Origin: Periweissella ghanensis
GTDB taxonomy: Bacteria > Bacillota > Bacilli > Lactobacillales > Lactobacillaceae
Direction: 5' to 3'
DNA length: 37,936 nt
Assembly (NCBI RefSeq): GCF_918814755.1
Contig: NZ_CAKKNT010000018.1
Location: 1 to 37,936, forward strand
The position numbers were made by a program, and so were the translations under genes. A model generated the notes under the pieces. The model made no database searches, had not been told where the DNA came from, and saw only the letters and a list, made by a program, of their open reading frames with translations. Every line of letters begins with the position of its first letter. Positions within the stretch are counted from its first letter, which is position 1. Positions 21,961 through 30,481 of the stretch are shown here, one piece after another.

Positions 21961-22326
21961 ATGGGTGCTATTCGAATTCATAATTTACGATTTCATACTT
22001 TTAACGGGGTCCTTCCGGAAGAACGCAAAAATGGCCAACAAATTGCCATTGACGTTGAATTGGAGTATCCAATTGAAACGGCCGTGCACAACGATGATTT
22101 AAGTACAACGATTAGTTATGCGGATGTCCGCGCTGATATTGATAAATTTGTTCACACACATGCATATCAATTAATCGAATCATTGGCTAATGAACTATTG
22201 GCAACGTTACTCCACAATTATCCAACAGCACCACGCATTACGTTGAAGATTCGCAAGTTCAGCGTCCCAATGCCGGGGATTTTTGATGATGTTGAGATTG
22301 AAGTGTCAGGTACGCAAAATGACTGA
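21961..22326 (+). CDS. folB: Dihydroneopterin aldolase
   Basis: Converts 7,8-dihydroneopterin to 6-hydroxymethyl-7,8-dihydropterin in folate synthesis. The protein (121 residues) starts AIRIHNLRFHTFNGVLPEER, with the family glutamate in VLPEERKNGQ, continues with STTISYADV and LIESLANELL (substrate-binding Glu), and ends with KFSVPMPGIFDDVEIEV. An ATG at 21946 is part of the ribosome site; GGAGG is 8 nt before the ATG at 21961. First gene of folB-folK-folE-xtp-folP, overlapping folK by 8 bp. Confidence 0.93.
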   Translation: MGAIRIHNLRFHTFNGVLPEERKNGQQIAIDVELEYPIETAVHNDDLSTTISYADVRADIDKFVHTHAYQLIESLANELLATLLHNYPTAPRITLKIRKFSVPMPGIFDDVEIEVSGTQND

Positions 22327-22822
22327 GCACGTATATTTAAGTATCGGTGGGAATATCGGTGACCGCGAAGCTAATTTGCGCGCCGCGGTGACTGAATTAC
22401 AAGCCCAACCAGGCGTGAATGTGACCGCTGTTTCTGCCATTTATGAAACTGAACCATGGGGGAATCGGGACCAAGCTAATTTCAATAATATCGCGGTGGC
22501 ATTGACGACAACGTTAACGCCATTGGCATTATTAGCGACGCTGCATGCGGTTGAACAAGCCTTGCATCGCGAACGCTTAATCCATTGGGGGCCTCGCACA
22601 ATTGATTTAGATATTGTGTATTGGGGTGAGCGCGTCTTGGATTTACCTGATTTACAAGTCCCACACCCCCATGCGGCAGAACGGAATTTTGTCTTATTAC
22701 CAGTCCAAGAAATTGCCCAAGATGATCCCGCTGTGTTAAGGCAAGTTCAAGCGGCTTTAGCCGAAAATAAAGATACTAGTTGGATTAATAAAGTAGGAGA
22801 GTTAGTTCTTAATAATGATTGA
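22319..22822 (+). CDS. folK: 2-amino-4-hydroxy-6-hydroxymethyldihydropteridine pyrophosphokinase
   Basis: Transfers pyrophosphate from ATP to hydroxymethyldihydropterin. The 167-residue protein has YLSIGGNIGDREANL (6-20), AIYETEPWGNRDQANFNNIAV (about 41-61) and the HPPK signature RERLIHWGPRTIDLDIVYW (about 83-101), with HPHAAERNFVL. The start codon lies within the end of folB (8-bp overlap) and the stop lies within the start of folE (8-bp overlap), so the three are translationally coupled. A longer open frame upstream (from 22283) lies inside folB and is rejected. Confidence 0.93.
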   Translation: MTEHVYLSIGGNIGDREANLRAAVTELQAQPGVNVTAVSAIYETEPWGNRDQANFNNIAVALTTTLTPLALLATLHAVEQALHRERLIHWGPRTIDLDIVYWGERVLDLPDLQVPHPHAAERNFVLLPVQEIAQDDPAVLRQVQAALAENKDTSWINKVGELVLNND

Positions 22823-23384
22823 TACAAAAAACCAAGAAAAGATACAAACAGCCGTTAAAATGATTTTAGAAGCGATTGGTGAAGATCCCGAGCGCGAAGG
22901 AATTCAAGAAACCCCGGCCCGCGTTGCCAAGATGTATAGTGAAGTTTTTTCATCAGTCACCGCACCCGAATTTGATAATTACAAAGTTTTCCCAGTTGAA
23001 GAAACCACGGAAATGGTCTTATTAAAAGACATTCCGTTTTATTCAATGTGCGAACACCACTTATTACCATTTTACGGCACGGTCAATGTGGCTTACGTGC
23101 CCGGCGACAATAACGTGATTGGTTTGAGTAAGATTCCGCGTTTAGTAGATTACTGTGCTAAGCGTCCAAATGTCCAAGAACGCATGACGGTTAACATTGC
23201 CCGTGAATTGACCCGAATTCTCGATCCACGAGGCGTGGCGGTTTCAATTTCAGCCCGCCATATGTGTGTTGAAATGCGGGGGGTTGAAAAACCTGGTGTT
23301 GTAACAGATACAAGTTACTATGTCGGCACATTTAGTGAAGATAAAGAATTAAAGCGTGAATTCTTACAACGGACAACTAAATAA
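22815..23384 (+). CDS. folE: GTP cyclohydrolase I
   Basis: Converts GTP to 7,8-dihydroneopterin triphosphate, the first step of the pathway. The 189-residue protein shows ETPARVAKMYSEVF (about 32-45), the zinc-ligand motif MCEHHLLPFYG (about 78-88), IGLSKIPRLVDYCAKRPNVQERMT (about 102-125) and the second ligand Cys in ARHMCVEMRGV (about 151-161). AGGAGAG in the end of folK provides the ribosome site. The complete zinc ligand set (Cys-His-Cys) marks it as the canonical zinc-dependent FolE. Confidence 0.95.
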   Translation: MIDTKNQEKIQTAVKMILEAIGEDPEREGIQETPARVAKMYSEVFSSVTAPEFDNYKVFPVEETTEMVLLKDIPFYSMCEHHLLPFYGTVNVAYVPGDNNVIGLSKIPRLVDYCAKRPNVQERMTVNIARELTRILDPRGVAVSISARHMCVEMRGVEKPGVVTDTSYYVGTFSEDKELKREFLQRTTK

Positions 23385-23399
23385 CAGTAGGGGCATGCG

Positions 23400-23996
23400 A
23401 TGACAAAATGGTTAATTGCCTCAAATAATTCGTTTAAAACGGCCGATTTACAAGCATGTTTGGCGCTTGCGGGGATTGAAGCGGTGGGCTATACGACGCA
23501 ATATCCAGCCGTGACTTTTCCGGCAGAAGGGACCGCGAGTTATGCAGTCAACGCGCAAGTCAAAGCCGAATTCTTGGCGAATCTGTTACACCAACCGGTC
23601 ATTGCTGATGATAGTGGCTTAGAATTGGCGGCCTTACAAAATGAGCTGGGCGTGACGACGCAGCGGGATTTAGCAAGTAGTTCCTTGAGCACCAATGCCG
23701 CGGTGTTAGCTCGGCTCGATGATTTGCCAACTGATCAACGTGGCGCCCAGATGGTTACGTGGTTAGCCGCTGCTCGGCCCAACCATGCGACCATTATTAG
23801 TTCTGGCACGGTGACAGGCCAAATTGTGATGACACCTCGTGGGCAGCAATCCGGGGGCTTTGATAAAATTTTTCAACCAACTGGCCAAGCGGGAACGCTA
23901 GCGGAAATGCCAGCATCAAAGCGCTTACCGTTAACGCATCGCGGGCAAGCGGCTTTAGTTTTACAACAAAAATTATTGATGGAGAATGATAGATAA
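23400..23996 (+). CDS. RdgB/HAM1-type NTP pyrophosphatase in the folate operon (Xtp-like)
   Basis: A 198-residue member of the ITPase/HAM1 family, which removes pyrophosphate from (non-canonical) nucleoside triphosphates. Recognisable are IASNNSFKTADL at the N-terminus (the NxxK motif), VIADDSGLELAAL (about 67-79), GGFDKIFQPTGQAG (about 152-165, in place of GFGYDPIF) and THRGQAAL near the end. Similarity to housekeeping RdgB is therefore reduced at the specificity loop. In L. plantarum the folate cluster also contains an xtp gene. It has 15 bp to folE, and folP starts on the base after its stop codon. It may supply the dihydroneopterin triphosphate pyrophosphatase step, for which no FolQ (Nudix) gene is present here; this is inference. 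Confidence 0.8.
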   Translation: MTKWLIASNNSFKTADLQACLALAGIEAVGYTTQYPAVTFPAEGTASYAVNAQVKAEFLANLLHQPVIADDSGLELAALQNELGVTTQRDLASSSLSTNAAVLARLDDLPTDQRGAQMVTWLAAARPNHATIISSGTVTGQIVMTPRGQQSGGFDKIFQPTGQAGTLAEMPASKRLPLTHRGQAALVLQQKLLMENDR

Positions 23997-25139
23997 ATGG
24001 CAAGCGTACGTGATATTACGGCATCATTAGCACAAGAAAATGATTTTACTAGTCAATCTTTGTTACAAATAGTTGAAAAACAACGCTTAATTGCGTTGGA
24101 GTTTAGTGATATTGATGCTGAGCTTCTTACTAAGTTAGCTCATCGAGTAGCGCAACTAGATGGCACTTGGTTAGCTGAGGCAGCTAGTGCCAAGGTCTTG
24201 TTGACGCTACCGGGGTTACGACTTTTGGCAGATAATTGGGATATGTGGTTTGGTGTTGATCCGCTCATCACGCAACAATTAGCGGCAATTAATGATCAAT
24301 TTGCATTAATCTGGCAAGTTAAAGATAAGCGGTTTGATTTGAGCCAAAAAGCGATGGTTTATGCGATTATGAACATTACGCCAGATTCATTTTTTGATGG
24401 TGGTAAGTATCAGACTGAAGCGGATGTCCTTGAACATGTGGCGGCGATGATTGCTGCTGGGGCCGATGTAATTGAAGTTAATGGTCAAACTACGCGGCCA
24501 GGCTTTACTGAAGTTAGTCCGGAAGTCGAAATTGAACGCACAATTCCATATATCAAAGCAATTCGGGCGCAGTATCCCGACATGACAATTGCTATTGATA
24601 CGTACAAGTTGCCGGTCATGCAAGCGGCCATTGAAGCGGGTGTCGATATTATCAATGATGTGAATAGCTTTGAAGATGATCCGGCTAAGTTAGCTTTGTT
24701 GGCTAAAAGCAATGTCGGTTTGTTAACGATGCTCAATGCTCGGACGAAAGATATTACGGAGTTAACCCCGGAAATGCATACGGCATTTGCGGCTAATTTA
24801 ACGTTATTGACGAATGCGGGGATTGCCCGGGAACGGATTGCGTTGGACCAAGGAATTGGTTATTCTAAAGTACCACATGGGGTGCAAGATTACGGGATGA
24901 TGCTTAATGTGGATGCATTTAATGATTTTAAGCGGCCGATGATGATTGCAATTTCACGTAAAGGCTACCTTGGTAATTTGTTAGGATTAGCCAAAGAAGA
25001 CCGGTTACCCATGACTTTAGTCGCCGAAGCATTGATGTATGTCCGTGGGGGCCGCATTTTACGCGTACACGATGTTGCTGAAACGCGGCAATTAGTGACC
25101 CTTTTAGATACAATTGCGAGTGGTTACTGGTTAGGCTAG
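23997..25139 (+). CDS. folP: Dihydropteroate synthase with N-terminal extension
   Basis: Joins the pterin pyrophosphate to p-aminobenzoate. The catalytic TIM barrel starts at about residue 118 with MVYAIMNITPDSFFDGG, followed by VIEVNGQTTRPGF (usually DIGGESTRPG), AIDTYKLPVMQAAIEAGVDIINDV, and MIAISRKGYLGNLLG near the C-terminus. At 380 residues it is about 100 longer than standard FolP; the first 115 residues form a mixed helical domain of unknown role, also seen as far as I recall in other lactobacilli. The ATG directly abuts the preceding stop. It is the last gene of the operon; folC is not in the cluster. Confidence 0.9.
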   Translation: MASVRDITASLAQENDFTSQSLLQIVEKQRLIALEFSDIDAELLTKLAHRVAQLDGTWLAEAASAKVLLTLPGLRLLADNWDMWFGVDPLITQQLAAINDQFALIWQVKDKRFDLSQKAMVYAIMNITPDSFFDGGKYQTEADVLEHVAAMIAAGADVIEVNGQTTRPGFTEVSPEVEIERTIPYIKAIRAQYPDMTIAIDTYKLPVMQAAIEAGVDIINDVNSFEDDPAKLALLAKSNVGLLTMLNARTKDITELTPEMHTAFAANLTLLTNAGIARERIALDQGIGYSKVPHGVQDYGMMLNVDAFNDFKRPMMIAISRKGYLGNLLGLAKEDRLPMTLVAEALMYVRGGRILRVHDVAETRQLVTLLDTIASGYWLG

Positions 25140-25162
25140 CCAATTATTTAAATAACAGTGGA

Positions 25163-25192
25163 AGGTGGTTAGTATTTACTGACCGCTTTTTT
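25163..25192 (+). terminator. Rho-independent terminator of the folate operon
   Basis: Stem GGTTAGT (25167-25173) with ACTGACC (25178-25184), loop ATTT, one G-U pair, then six T's. Confidence 0.85.
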
Positions 25193-25199
25193 GGTGGCC

Positions 25200-25299
25200 A
25201 AAATACGTATGCGGACAAGTCTGTAGAACCATGAAAATTACCCGTGGGTGGTAAAATTAGCCTAAACAATCTATTTTCATAGTTACGAGGGGGAATATT
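25200..25299 (+). promoter_or_regulatory. pnuC leader, possibly structured, unassigned
   Basis: About 100 nt before pnuC contain CGGAC-AA-GTCTG, ACCC-GT-GGGT and ACCA...TGGT pairings in close order (25215-25252). Some pnuC genes are controlled by NAD+ riboswitches or NiaR, but I cannot match a consensus. Treat as a candidate leader only. Confidence 0.25.
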
Positions 25300-26055
25300 A
25301 TGAAGAAATTACAGTCCAACTCCGGGATGATTACGCGGAGTGAACACCAACATGGATGGTGGTATGAGCAGTTGTTTAGTGATTGGAAACCGTTTGAAAT
25401 TTTTTACACGATTTGTTTGGTATTACTACAATTGGCCGCCTATTTATGGATTCCAAGTTCATTAATGGGAATCGCCTCGGGGATTTTTGGGGTGTTATGT
25501 TTAGTTTATGGGATGAAGGGGAAGAATGTAACCTTCGTTTTTGGAGTCTTACAGTATTTTGCGATGGGCTATATTGCCATCACTACGCATGCTTATGGAT
25601 CCGTGGCAATTGATGTTTTCTATGTCTTTTCGCAACCAGTCGGCTGGTATTTCTGGGTTATTAATGATAAGGTCCGCTTCTTTAGTAAGGCGATGCGCGT
25701 CGTCATTGGGGTAATTTCGGTGATTGCGTGGATTGGTGGTTGGATAGTGTTGGCTCATTTACACGGTCAATTACCTTATTTGGATTCAATTAACTTTGTG
25801 GTTAGCTTTATTGCCCAAGTCTTATTTATCTTTAAATTCCAAGAAAACTGGGCATTGTGGATTGTGGTTAACGGTGCGGGGTTAATTTACTGGGCGACGT
25901 TGGCCTTGCGGACTTTTAATGGTCAAACGGGCCTTGGTACGTTAGGCGATAATGTCTCACAAGTAGCATTACAATTGGCATTACTATTCAATGCGGTGTA
26001 TGCTTATCGGCAGTGGGCAAATGGTTCTGCGGATCGAAAACCACGCGTTAAATAA
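25300..26055 (+). CDS. pnuC: PnuC-family nicotinamide riboside transporter
   Basis: Membrane carrier for nicotinamide riboside or a related vitamin. About seven hydrophobic segments lie between residues 30 and 240. The family pattern is seen in the DVFYVFSQPVGWYFW segment (about 103-117) and in KFQENWALWIVVNGAGLIYW (about 184-203). Length 251 is typical. A GAGGGGG ribosome site precedes the ATG. It is separated from the folate operon by a terminator, so it is likely transcribed on its own. Thiamine or riboflavin carriers of the same fold (PnuT, PnuX) are alternatives; nicotinamide riboside is favoured by the WxxW-type residues but not proven. Confidence 0.85.
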   Translation: MKKLQSNSGMITRSEHQHGWWYEQLFSDWKPFEIFYTICLVLLQLAAYLWIPSSLMGIASGIFGVLCLVYGMKGKNVTFVFGVLQYFAMGYIAITTHAYGSVAIDVFYVFSQPVGWYFWVINDKVRFFSKAMRVVIGVISVIAWIGGWIVLAHLHGQLPYLDSINFVVSFIAQVLFIFKFQENWALWIVVNGAGLIYWATLALRTFNGQTGLGTLGDNVSQVALQLALLFNAVYAYRQWANGSADRKPRVK

Positions 26056-26099
26056 AAAACAAACAACAGATGATGGTTATCGAATGAAAGGGGTAGCAA

Positions 26100-27419
26100 A
26101 TGCTTAAGTATAATGTTGGGATTATTGGTTCTGGTTCAGCTGGAACGTCAGTCGCTTACGGCGTTAAAGCCGCTGGTAAGAGTGTTGCGATTTTTGAAGA
26201 TTATATCTGGGGTGGAACTTGTGCCAATATGGGGTGTGATCCTAAAAAAATCATCGTCAACAGTATTGATGTTTTACGCCAAGCCCAATTATTTCAAAAT
26301 GAAGTGATAGGCAAGTTGGCATTAAATTGGGAAGCTGTTATGGCTAAGAAACAAAAGTATGTTGATGCCCATCCAGTACGGACACTCCAAGGTTTGGACG
26401 GGGCCGAAATTGAAACGTATCATGAAACACCACGCTTTATTAATGCCACCACGGTTGAATTAGCTGACGGGACGCAAATTGAAGCCGATACGTGGGTTAT
26501 TGCAAGTGGTAAACGGCCAACGCGCCCAACCTTCCTAGGGGCCGAATTGGCGGAAACTTCCGAAGATTTTTTGAATATGCCGAGCGTACCCGACGATATT
26601 ACATTTATTGGTGGTGGCTACATTGCGGTGGAATTTGCAAGCATCGCGCAATATGCGGGGGCTCATGTACATTTACTACAACATAATAACCGTATTTTAC
26701 GTAACTTTGAACCTTGGTTGGTCGAGAAATTAGTACCTGAATTGACGGCCCAAGGTATCGATTTCCAATTTGATACCGAGATTGTATCATTAAAGAAGCA
26801 AGATGGTCGGATTTTAGTAACGACGAAAACGGGTCGAACTTTTTTGACGGATAAAGTAATTGCTGCCATGGGACGCCATGCCGCTGTAGAAGGCTTGGAT
26901 TTAGCCGCCGCTGGGGTGGAATTTGATACGCACGGGGTTAAAGTTAACAAACACTTACAAACGACGGCTCCCAATATTTTTGCCGCTGGGGATGTTGCCG
27001 CGTCAGGCACCCCCAATCTGACACCGGTAGCTGGCTATGAGGCCCGCTATGTTGCCGATTACATTAATGGGGTGACGACCGATGCAATTGAATATCCCGT
27101 GATTTCATCAGCCGTCTATGCGCATCCACGGGTTGCCCAAGTTGGTGTCACGACTGAAGAAGCTGAAAAATTAGGCTATGACGTTAGTGATTATGACTTG
27201 AAGACGTGGTTTAACTACATGCGTTTAAACGATCAAGCCACCGCTCGCGTAATTAAACACGAGGGTAAAATTGTCGGTGCTAGCATCATTTCTGAACAAG
27301 CCGATGAAATTATTAATATGTTCGTCACGGCCATTAATAATGAAACAACGGCTGCTGAAGTGGCCAACCAGATTATGACTTATCCAACGATGGAAAGTGA
27401 TTTGGGGTACTTTTATTAG
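26100..27419 (+). CDS. Glutathione reductase-like pyridine nucleotide-disulfide oxidoreductase
   Basis: A 439-residue FAD enzyme. The FAD motif is GIIGSGSAGTSVAYG (8-22), the redox disulfide GGTCANMGCDPKK (about 38-50), the NAD(P) motif ITFIGGGYIAVEFASIA (about 163-179) and the second FAD motif NIFAAGDVAAS. The active disulfide is intact. At the C-terminus, where glutathione reductase and lipoamide dehydrogenase have HPT(x)SE, the sequence reads MTYPTMESDLGYFY: Tyr replaces the catalytic His. Similar enzymes occur in lactobacilli. The substrate is therefore uncertain. GAAAGGGG precedes the ATG. The stop codon TAG touches a repeat that also makes a terminator. Confidence 0.85.
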   Translation: MLKYNVGIIGSGSAGTSVAYGVKAAGKSVAIFEDYIWGGTCANMGCDPKKIIVNSIDVLRQAQLFQNEVIGKLALNWEAVMAKKQKYVDAHPVRTLQGLDGAEIETYHETPRFINATTVELADGTQIEADTWVIASGKRPTRPTFLGAELAETSEDFLNMPSVPDDITFIGGGYIAVEFASIAQYAGAHVHLLQHNNRILRNFEPWLVEKLVPELTAQGIDFQFDTEIVSLKKQDGRILVTTKTGRTFLTDKVIAAMGRHAAVEGLDLAAAGVEFDTHGVKVNKHLQTTAPNIFAAGDVAASGTPNLTPVAGYEARYVADYINGVTTDAIEYPVISSAVYAHPRVAQVGVTTEEAEKLGYDVSDYDLKTWFNYMRLNDQATARVIKHEGKIVGASIISEQADEIINMFVTAINNETTAAEVANQIMTYPTMESDLGYFY

Positions 27420-27430
27420 AGTGTGAACCT

Positions 27431-27475
27431 AGAGTGCGACAACCGGCGGGTAGCCACCACTTGTCGCACTCTTTT
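27431..27475 (+). terminator. Terminator-like inverted repeat at the start of repeat R4
   Basis: Perfect 12-bp arms AGAGTGCGACAA (27431-27442) and TTGTCGCACTCT (27461-27472), followed by TTTT, 11 bp after the oxidoreductase stop codon. The arms are the family end motif of the dispersed repeat in inverted orientation. Confidence 0.75.
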
Positions 27476-27594
27476 GAAACGTGCTCACCATGCCAAACAA
27501 CTCCGCCTACCGTCACTTAGCTAAGATACTAAAAGCGTATCTTGCACTAAGTGTCAGTAGTGCTCATTGTTTCCCGGCACGGCTCGCACTCTTT
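27476..27594 (+). repeat. Dispersed hairpin repeat, copy R4
   Basis: Nearly identical to R1 in the opposite orientation. The hairpin 27514-27553 has outer arms CACTTAG/CTAAGTG and inner arms AAGATAC/GTATCTT with a 7-nt loop. Both sides of the outer stem differ from R1 (CACTCAGC/GCTGAGTG), keeping pairing. Tandem with R5 at a 120-bp step. Confidence 0.88.
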
Positions 27595-27712
27595 TGAAAC
27601 GTGCTCACACAACCAACCGGTTCCGCCTAACTGCAAAACGCTTAAAATACCAAAATCGTATTTTCGCGTTTTTTCTTAGTGCTCACTGGTTCCCGGTTGT
27701 GCTCGCACTCTT
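27595..27712 (+). repeat. Dispersed hairpin repeat, copy R5
   Basis: Shares the flanks TTCCGCCTAACT and TTAGTGCTCACTGGTTCCC with R3, and the CGCACTCTT end with all copies. The hairpin 27635-27672 has outer arms AAAACGC/GCGTTTT and inner arms AAAATAC/GTATTTT around a 7-nt loop: a different sequence from R4 with the same fold. Confidence 0.88.
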
Positions 27713-27851
27713 ACCATTTTTTTACAATTAAAATAATAGCTATCTCCCCCAAAACACGTTAAACTTGTGGTGTAGTAGATAGAAGTTGAACGAAGGATTA
27801 GTTGGGTAAAAAGGGGTCTTGTAAATTGGACCGCACCAATTAATTAATTAG

Positions 27852-27879
27852 TTGACTTTTAAAATATTTTAGCTACAAT
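27852..27879 (+). promoter_or_regulatory. xfp: xfp promoter
   Basis: TTGACT (27852-27857) and TACAAT (27874-27879), 16-nt spacer, about 75 nt before the xfp start codon. No cre-like site is obvious between it and the gene. Confidence 0.7.
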
Positions 27880-27954
27880 AATAATTGTAAACATTGACGA
27901 TTGTGTCATGTTTTTAAACTAATTAAAACCAATTAATAAGGAGAGCTATTCCAA

Positions 27955-30399
27955 ATGGCAGTAGATTACGATTCATTAGAATATTTGGAACAAGTTGACG
28001 CCTGGTGGCGTGCAACTACTTACATCTCAGCTGGTGTTATCTTCTTGAAGGACAACGCATTGTTCTCAGTTACTAACACTCCACTTACTCAAGCTGATGT
28101 TAAGGCAAAACCAATCGGACACTGGGGTACTGTTTCAGGTCAAACTTTCTTGTATGCACACGCATCACGTTTGATCAACAAGTACGACTTGAACATGTTT
28201 TATGTTGAAGGACCTGGTCACGCCGGTCAAGTTATGTTCTCTAACTCATGGATTGACGGTTCATACACTGAAGATTATCCAGAAATCACTCGCGACCTTG
28301 CTGGTTTGAACAAGCTTTACAAGAGCTTCTCATTCCCAGGTGGTGTTGGTTCTCACGCAACTGCACAAACTCCAGGTTCACTTCACGAAGGTGGAGAACT
28401 TGGTTACTCACTTTCACACGGTGTGGGTGCTATCTTGGATAATCCAGACCAAATTGGTTTTGTTGTTGTCGGTGATGGTGAATCAGAAACTGGTCCACTT
28501 ATGGCTGCATGGCAATCAAACAAGTTCATCAACCCTAAGACTGATGGTGCGGTATTGCCAATCCTTGACCTTAATGGTTTCAAGATTTCAAACCCAACTA
28601 TCTTGTCACGTTACTCAGATGAACAATTGACTAAGTACTTCGAAGGTTTCGGATGGTCACCACGTTTCATCGAAAATGACGACATCCACGATTACATGGC
28701 ATACCACAAGTTGGCTGCTAAAGTATTCGACGAAGCAATCGTAGACATCCAAGCAATCCAAAAAGATGCTCGTGAAAACGGTCGCTACCAAGATGGTGAA
28801 GTACCATTCTGGCCAGTTATCATTGCACGTCTTCCAAAGGGTTGGGGTGGTCCTACTCACAACGAAAAGGGTCTTCCAGTTGAAGATTCATTCCGTTCAC
28901 ACCAAGTTCCATTGGAATTCTCATCAGCAGATAAGAACTTCAACGAAGACCTTGATGCATTCGTTGCTTGGATGGATTCATACCGTCCAACTGAATTGTT
29001 CAACGAAGATGGTACTCCTAAGCAATTCTTGATCGACCTTGCACCTAAGGGTGACAAGCGTATGTCAATGAACCCAATCGCTAACGGTGGGGTTGCTCGC
29101 GGTGAAGAACCTAAGCAATTGAACTTACCTAACTTCCGTGATTACGCTAACGAAATCACTGAAGAAACTCGTGGTACTGAACTTGCTGACGGTAACCGTA
29201 ACATGGATATGTTCGTTCTTTCAACTTACTTGAAGGATGTTACATTACAAAACATGGAAGACTTCCGTTTCTTCGGACCTGACGAAACTATGTCAAACCG
29301 TCTTTGGGACTTATTTAGCGTTACTGACCGTCAATGGATGGAAGAAGTACGCGATGGTAACGACGAAAAGGTTGCTGCTTCAGGTCGTATCATTGATTCA
29401 CAACTTTCAGAACACCAAGCTGAAGGTTGGTTAGAAGCATACACATTGACTGGTCGTCGCGGATTCTTCGCATCATACGAATCATTCTTGCGTGTTGTTG
29501 ACTCAATGATTACTCAAATCTTCAAGTGGTACCGTCAAGCAGACGAAATCAAGTGGCGTAACAAGTACCCTTCATTGAACTTGATCGCAACTTCAACTGC
29601 TTTCCAACAAGACCACAACGGTTACACTCACCAAGATCCAGGTCTATTGACTCACTTGGCTGAAAAGAAGACTAAGTACATCCGCGAATTCTTGCCTGCC
29701 GATGCTAACTCATTGTTAGCCGTTGCCGACAAGTCATTGCGCTTGAACCAAACTATCAACTTGATCGTTGCTTCTAAGCAACCACGTCAACAATGGTTTA
29801 CTATTGACGAAGCAACTGAATTAGTTGAAGATGGTCTTAAGGTTATCGACTGGGCTTCTACTGTATCTACTGACGAAACTCCAGATATCGTATTTGCTTC
29901 AGCTGGTACTGAACCAACTATTGAAGCCTTGGCTGCTGTTTGGTTACTTAACCAAAAGCTTCCTGAATTGAAGATTCGTTACGTGAACGTTGTTGACTTC
30001 TTACGTCTTAAGAAGCAAGACCCACGTGCAATCTCAGATGCTGAATTCGACGCTATCTTCACTACTGATAAGCCAGTTGTATTCGCATTCCACGGTTACG
30101 AAGACCTTGTTAAGGACGTATTCTTCGACCGTCACAACCACAACCTTGATGTTCACGGTTACCGTGAAGAAGGTGATATCACTACTACTTACGACATGCG
30201 TGTTTACTCACAAATCGACCGTTTCAACCAAGTTAAGGATGCCCTTACTAAGCTTGAAGGTGTTGTTGCTGCTGATAAGATCGCTGAAATTACTGCTGAA
30301 ATGGACGCTATCTTGGCTCGCCACTTCGAAGTTACTCGTAACGAAGGTATTGATATTCCAGAATTTACTGATTGGAAATGGTCAGCTCTTAAGAAGTAA
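27955..30399 (+). CDS. xfp: Xylulose-5-phosphate/fructose-6-phosphate phosphoketolase
   Basis: Key TPP-dependent enzyme of heterolactic fermentation: cleaves xylulose 5-phosphate with phosphate to acetyl phosphate and glyceraldehyde 3-phosphate. At 814 residues it is full length. Seen are [10 protein letters not shown] (about 83-92), [28 protein letters not shown] as two blocks (about 128-155), the TPP-Mg motif [10 protein letters not shown] (about 178-187) with an N in [13 protein letters not shown], and [12 protein letters not shown] (about 440-451). AGGAGAGC precedes the ATG. Codon use is the most extreme in the window, as expected for an abundant glycolytic enzyme. It is monocistronic with a strong terminator. 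Confidence 0.97.
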   Translation: MAVDYDSLEYLEQVDAWWRATTYISAGVIFLKDNALFSVTNTPLTQADVKAKPIGHWGTVSGQTFLYAHASRLINKYDLNMFYVEGPGHAGQVMFSNSWIDGSYTEDYPEITRDLAGLNKLYKSFSFPGGVGSHATAQTPGSLHEGGELGYSLSHGVGAILDNPDQIGFVVVGDGESETGPLMAAWQSNKFINPKTDGAVLPILDLNGFKISNPTILSRYSDEQLTKYFEGFGWSPRFIENDDIHDYMAYHKLAAKVFDEAIVDIQAIQKDARENGRYQDGEVPFWPVIIARLPKGWGGPTHNEKGLPVEDSFRSHQVPLEFSSADKNFNEDLDAFVAWMDSYRPTELFNEDGTPKQFLIDLAPKGDKRMSMNPIANGGVARGEEPKQLNLPNFRDYANEITEETRGTELADGNRNMDMFVLSTYLKDVTLQNMEDFRFFGPDETMSNRLWDLFSVTDRQWMEEVRDGNDEKVAASGRIIDSQLSEHQAEGWLEAYTLTGRRGFFASYESFLRVVDSMITQIFKWYRQADEIKWRNKYPSLNLIATSTAFQQDHNGYTHQDPGLLTHLAEKKTKYIREFLPADANSLLAVADKSLRLNQTINLIVASKQPRQQWFTIDEATELVEDGLKVIDWASTVSTDETPDIVFASAGTEPTIEALAAVWLLNQKLPELKIRYVNVVDFLRLKKQDPRAISDAEFDAIFTTDKPVVFAFHGYEDLVKDVFFDRHNHNLDVHGYREEGDITTTYDMRVYSQIDRFNQVKDALTKLEGVVAADKIAEITAEMDAILARHFEVTRNEGIDIPEFTDWKWSALKK

Positions 30400-30440
30400 T
30401 CTACTGCCGATTAACTCTGCTGTTACTAATAGTAAATATG

Positions 30441-30473
30441 AAAAAGCCGTTCGCATTAGCGAACGGCTTTTTT
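30441..30473. terminator. Bidirectional terminator between xfp and the acetyltransferase gene
   Basis: Perfect stem AAAAAGCCGTTCGC (30441-30454) with GCGAACGGCTTTTTT (30459-30473); A and T runs on both sides serve both convergent genes. Confidence 0.95.
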
Positions 30474-30481
30474 GGTGGCAA

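Noticed and set aside
25233-25252. T-box-like GGGTGGTA before pnuC
   Set aside because: The rest of the T-box signature (ACCGCG and an antiterminator/terminator pair) is missing, and the gene is not an aminoacyl-tRNA or amino-acid gene.
27421-27720. CRISPR-like array at the tandem repeats
   Set aside because: The repeats are about 120 bp apart with long partly conserved interiors, only two tandem units, and no cas genes; they belong to the hairpin repeat family.
27852-27915. cre site in the xfp promoter region
   Set aside because: TGTAAACATTGACG lacks the central CG in the right position and does not fit the cre consensus.
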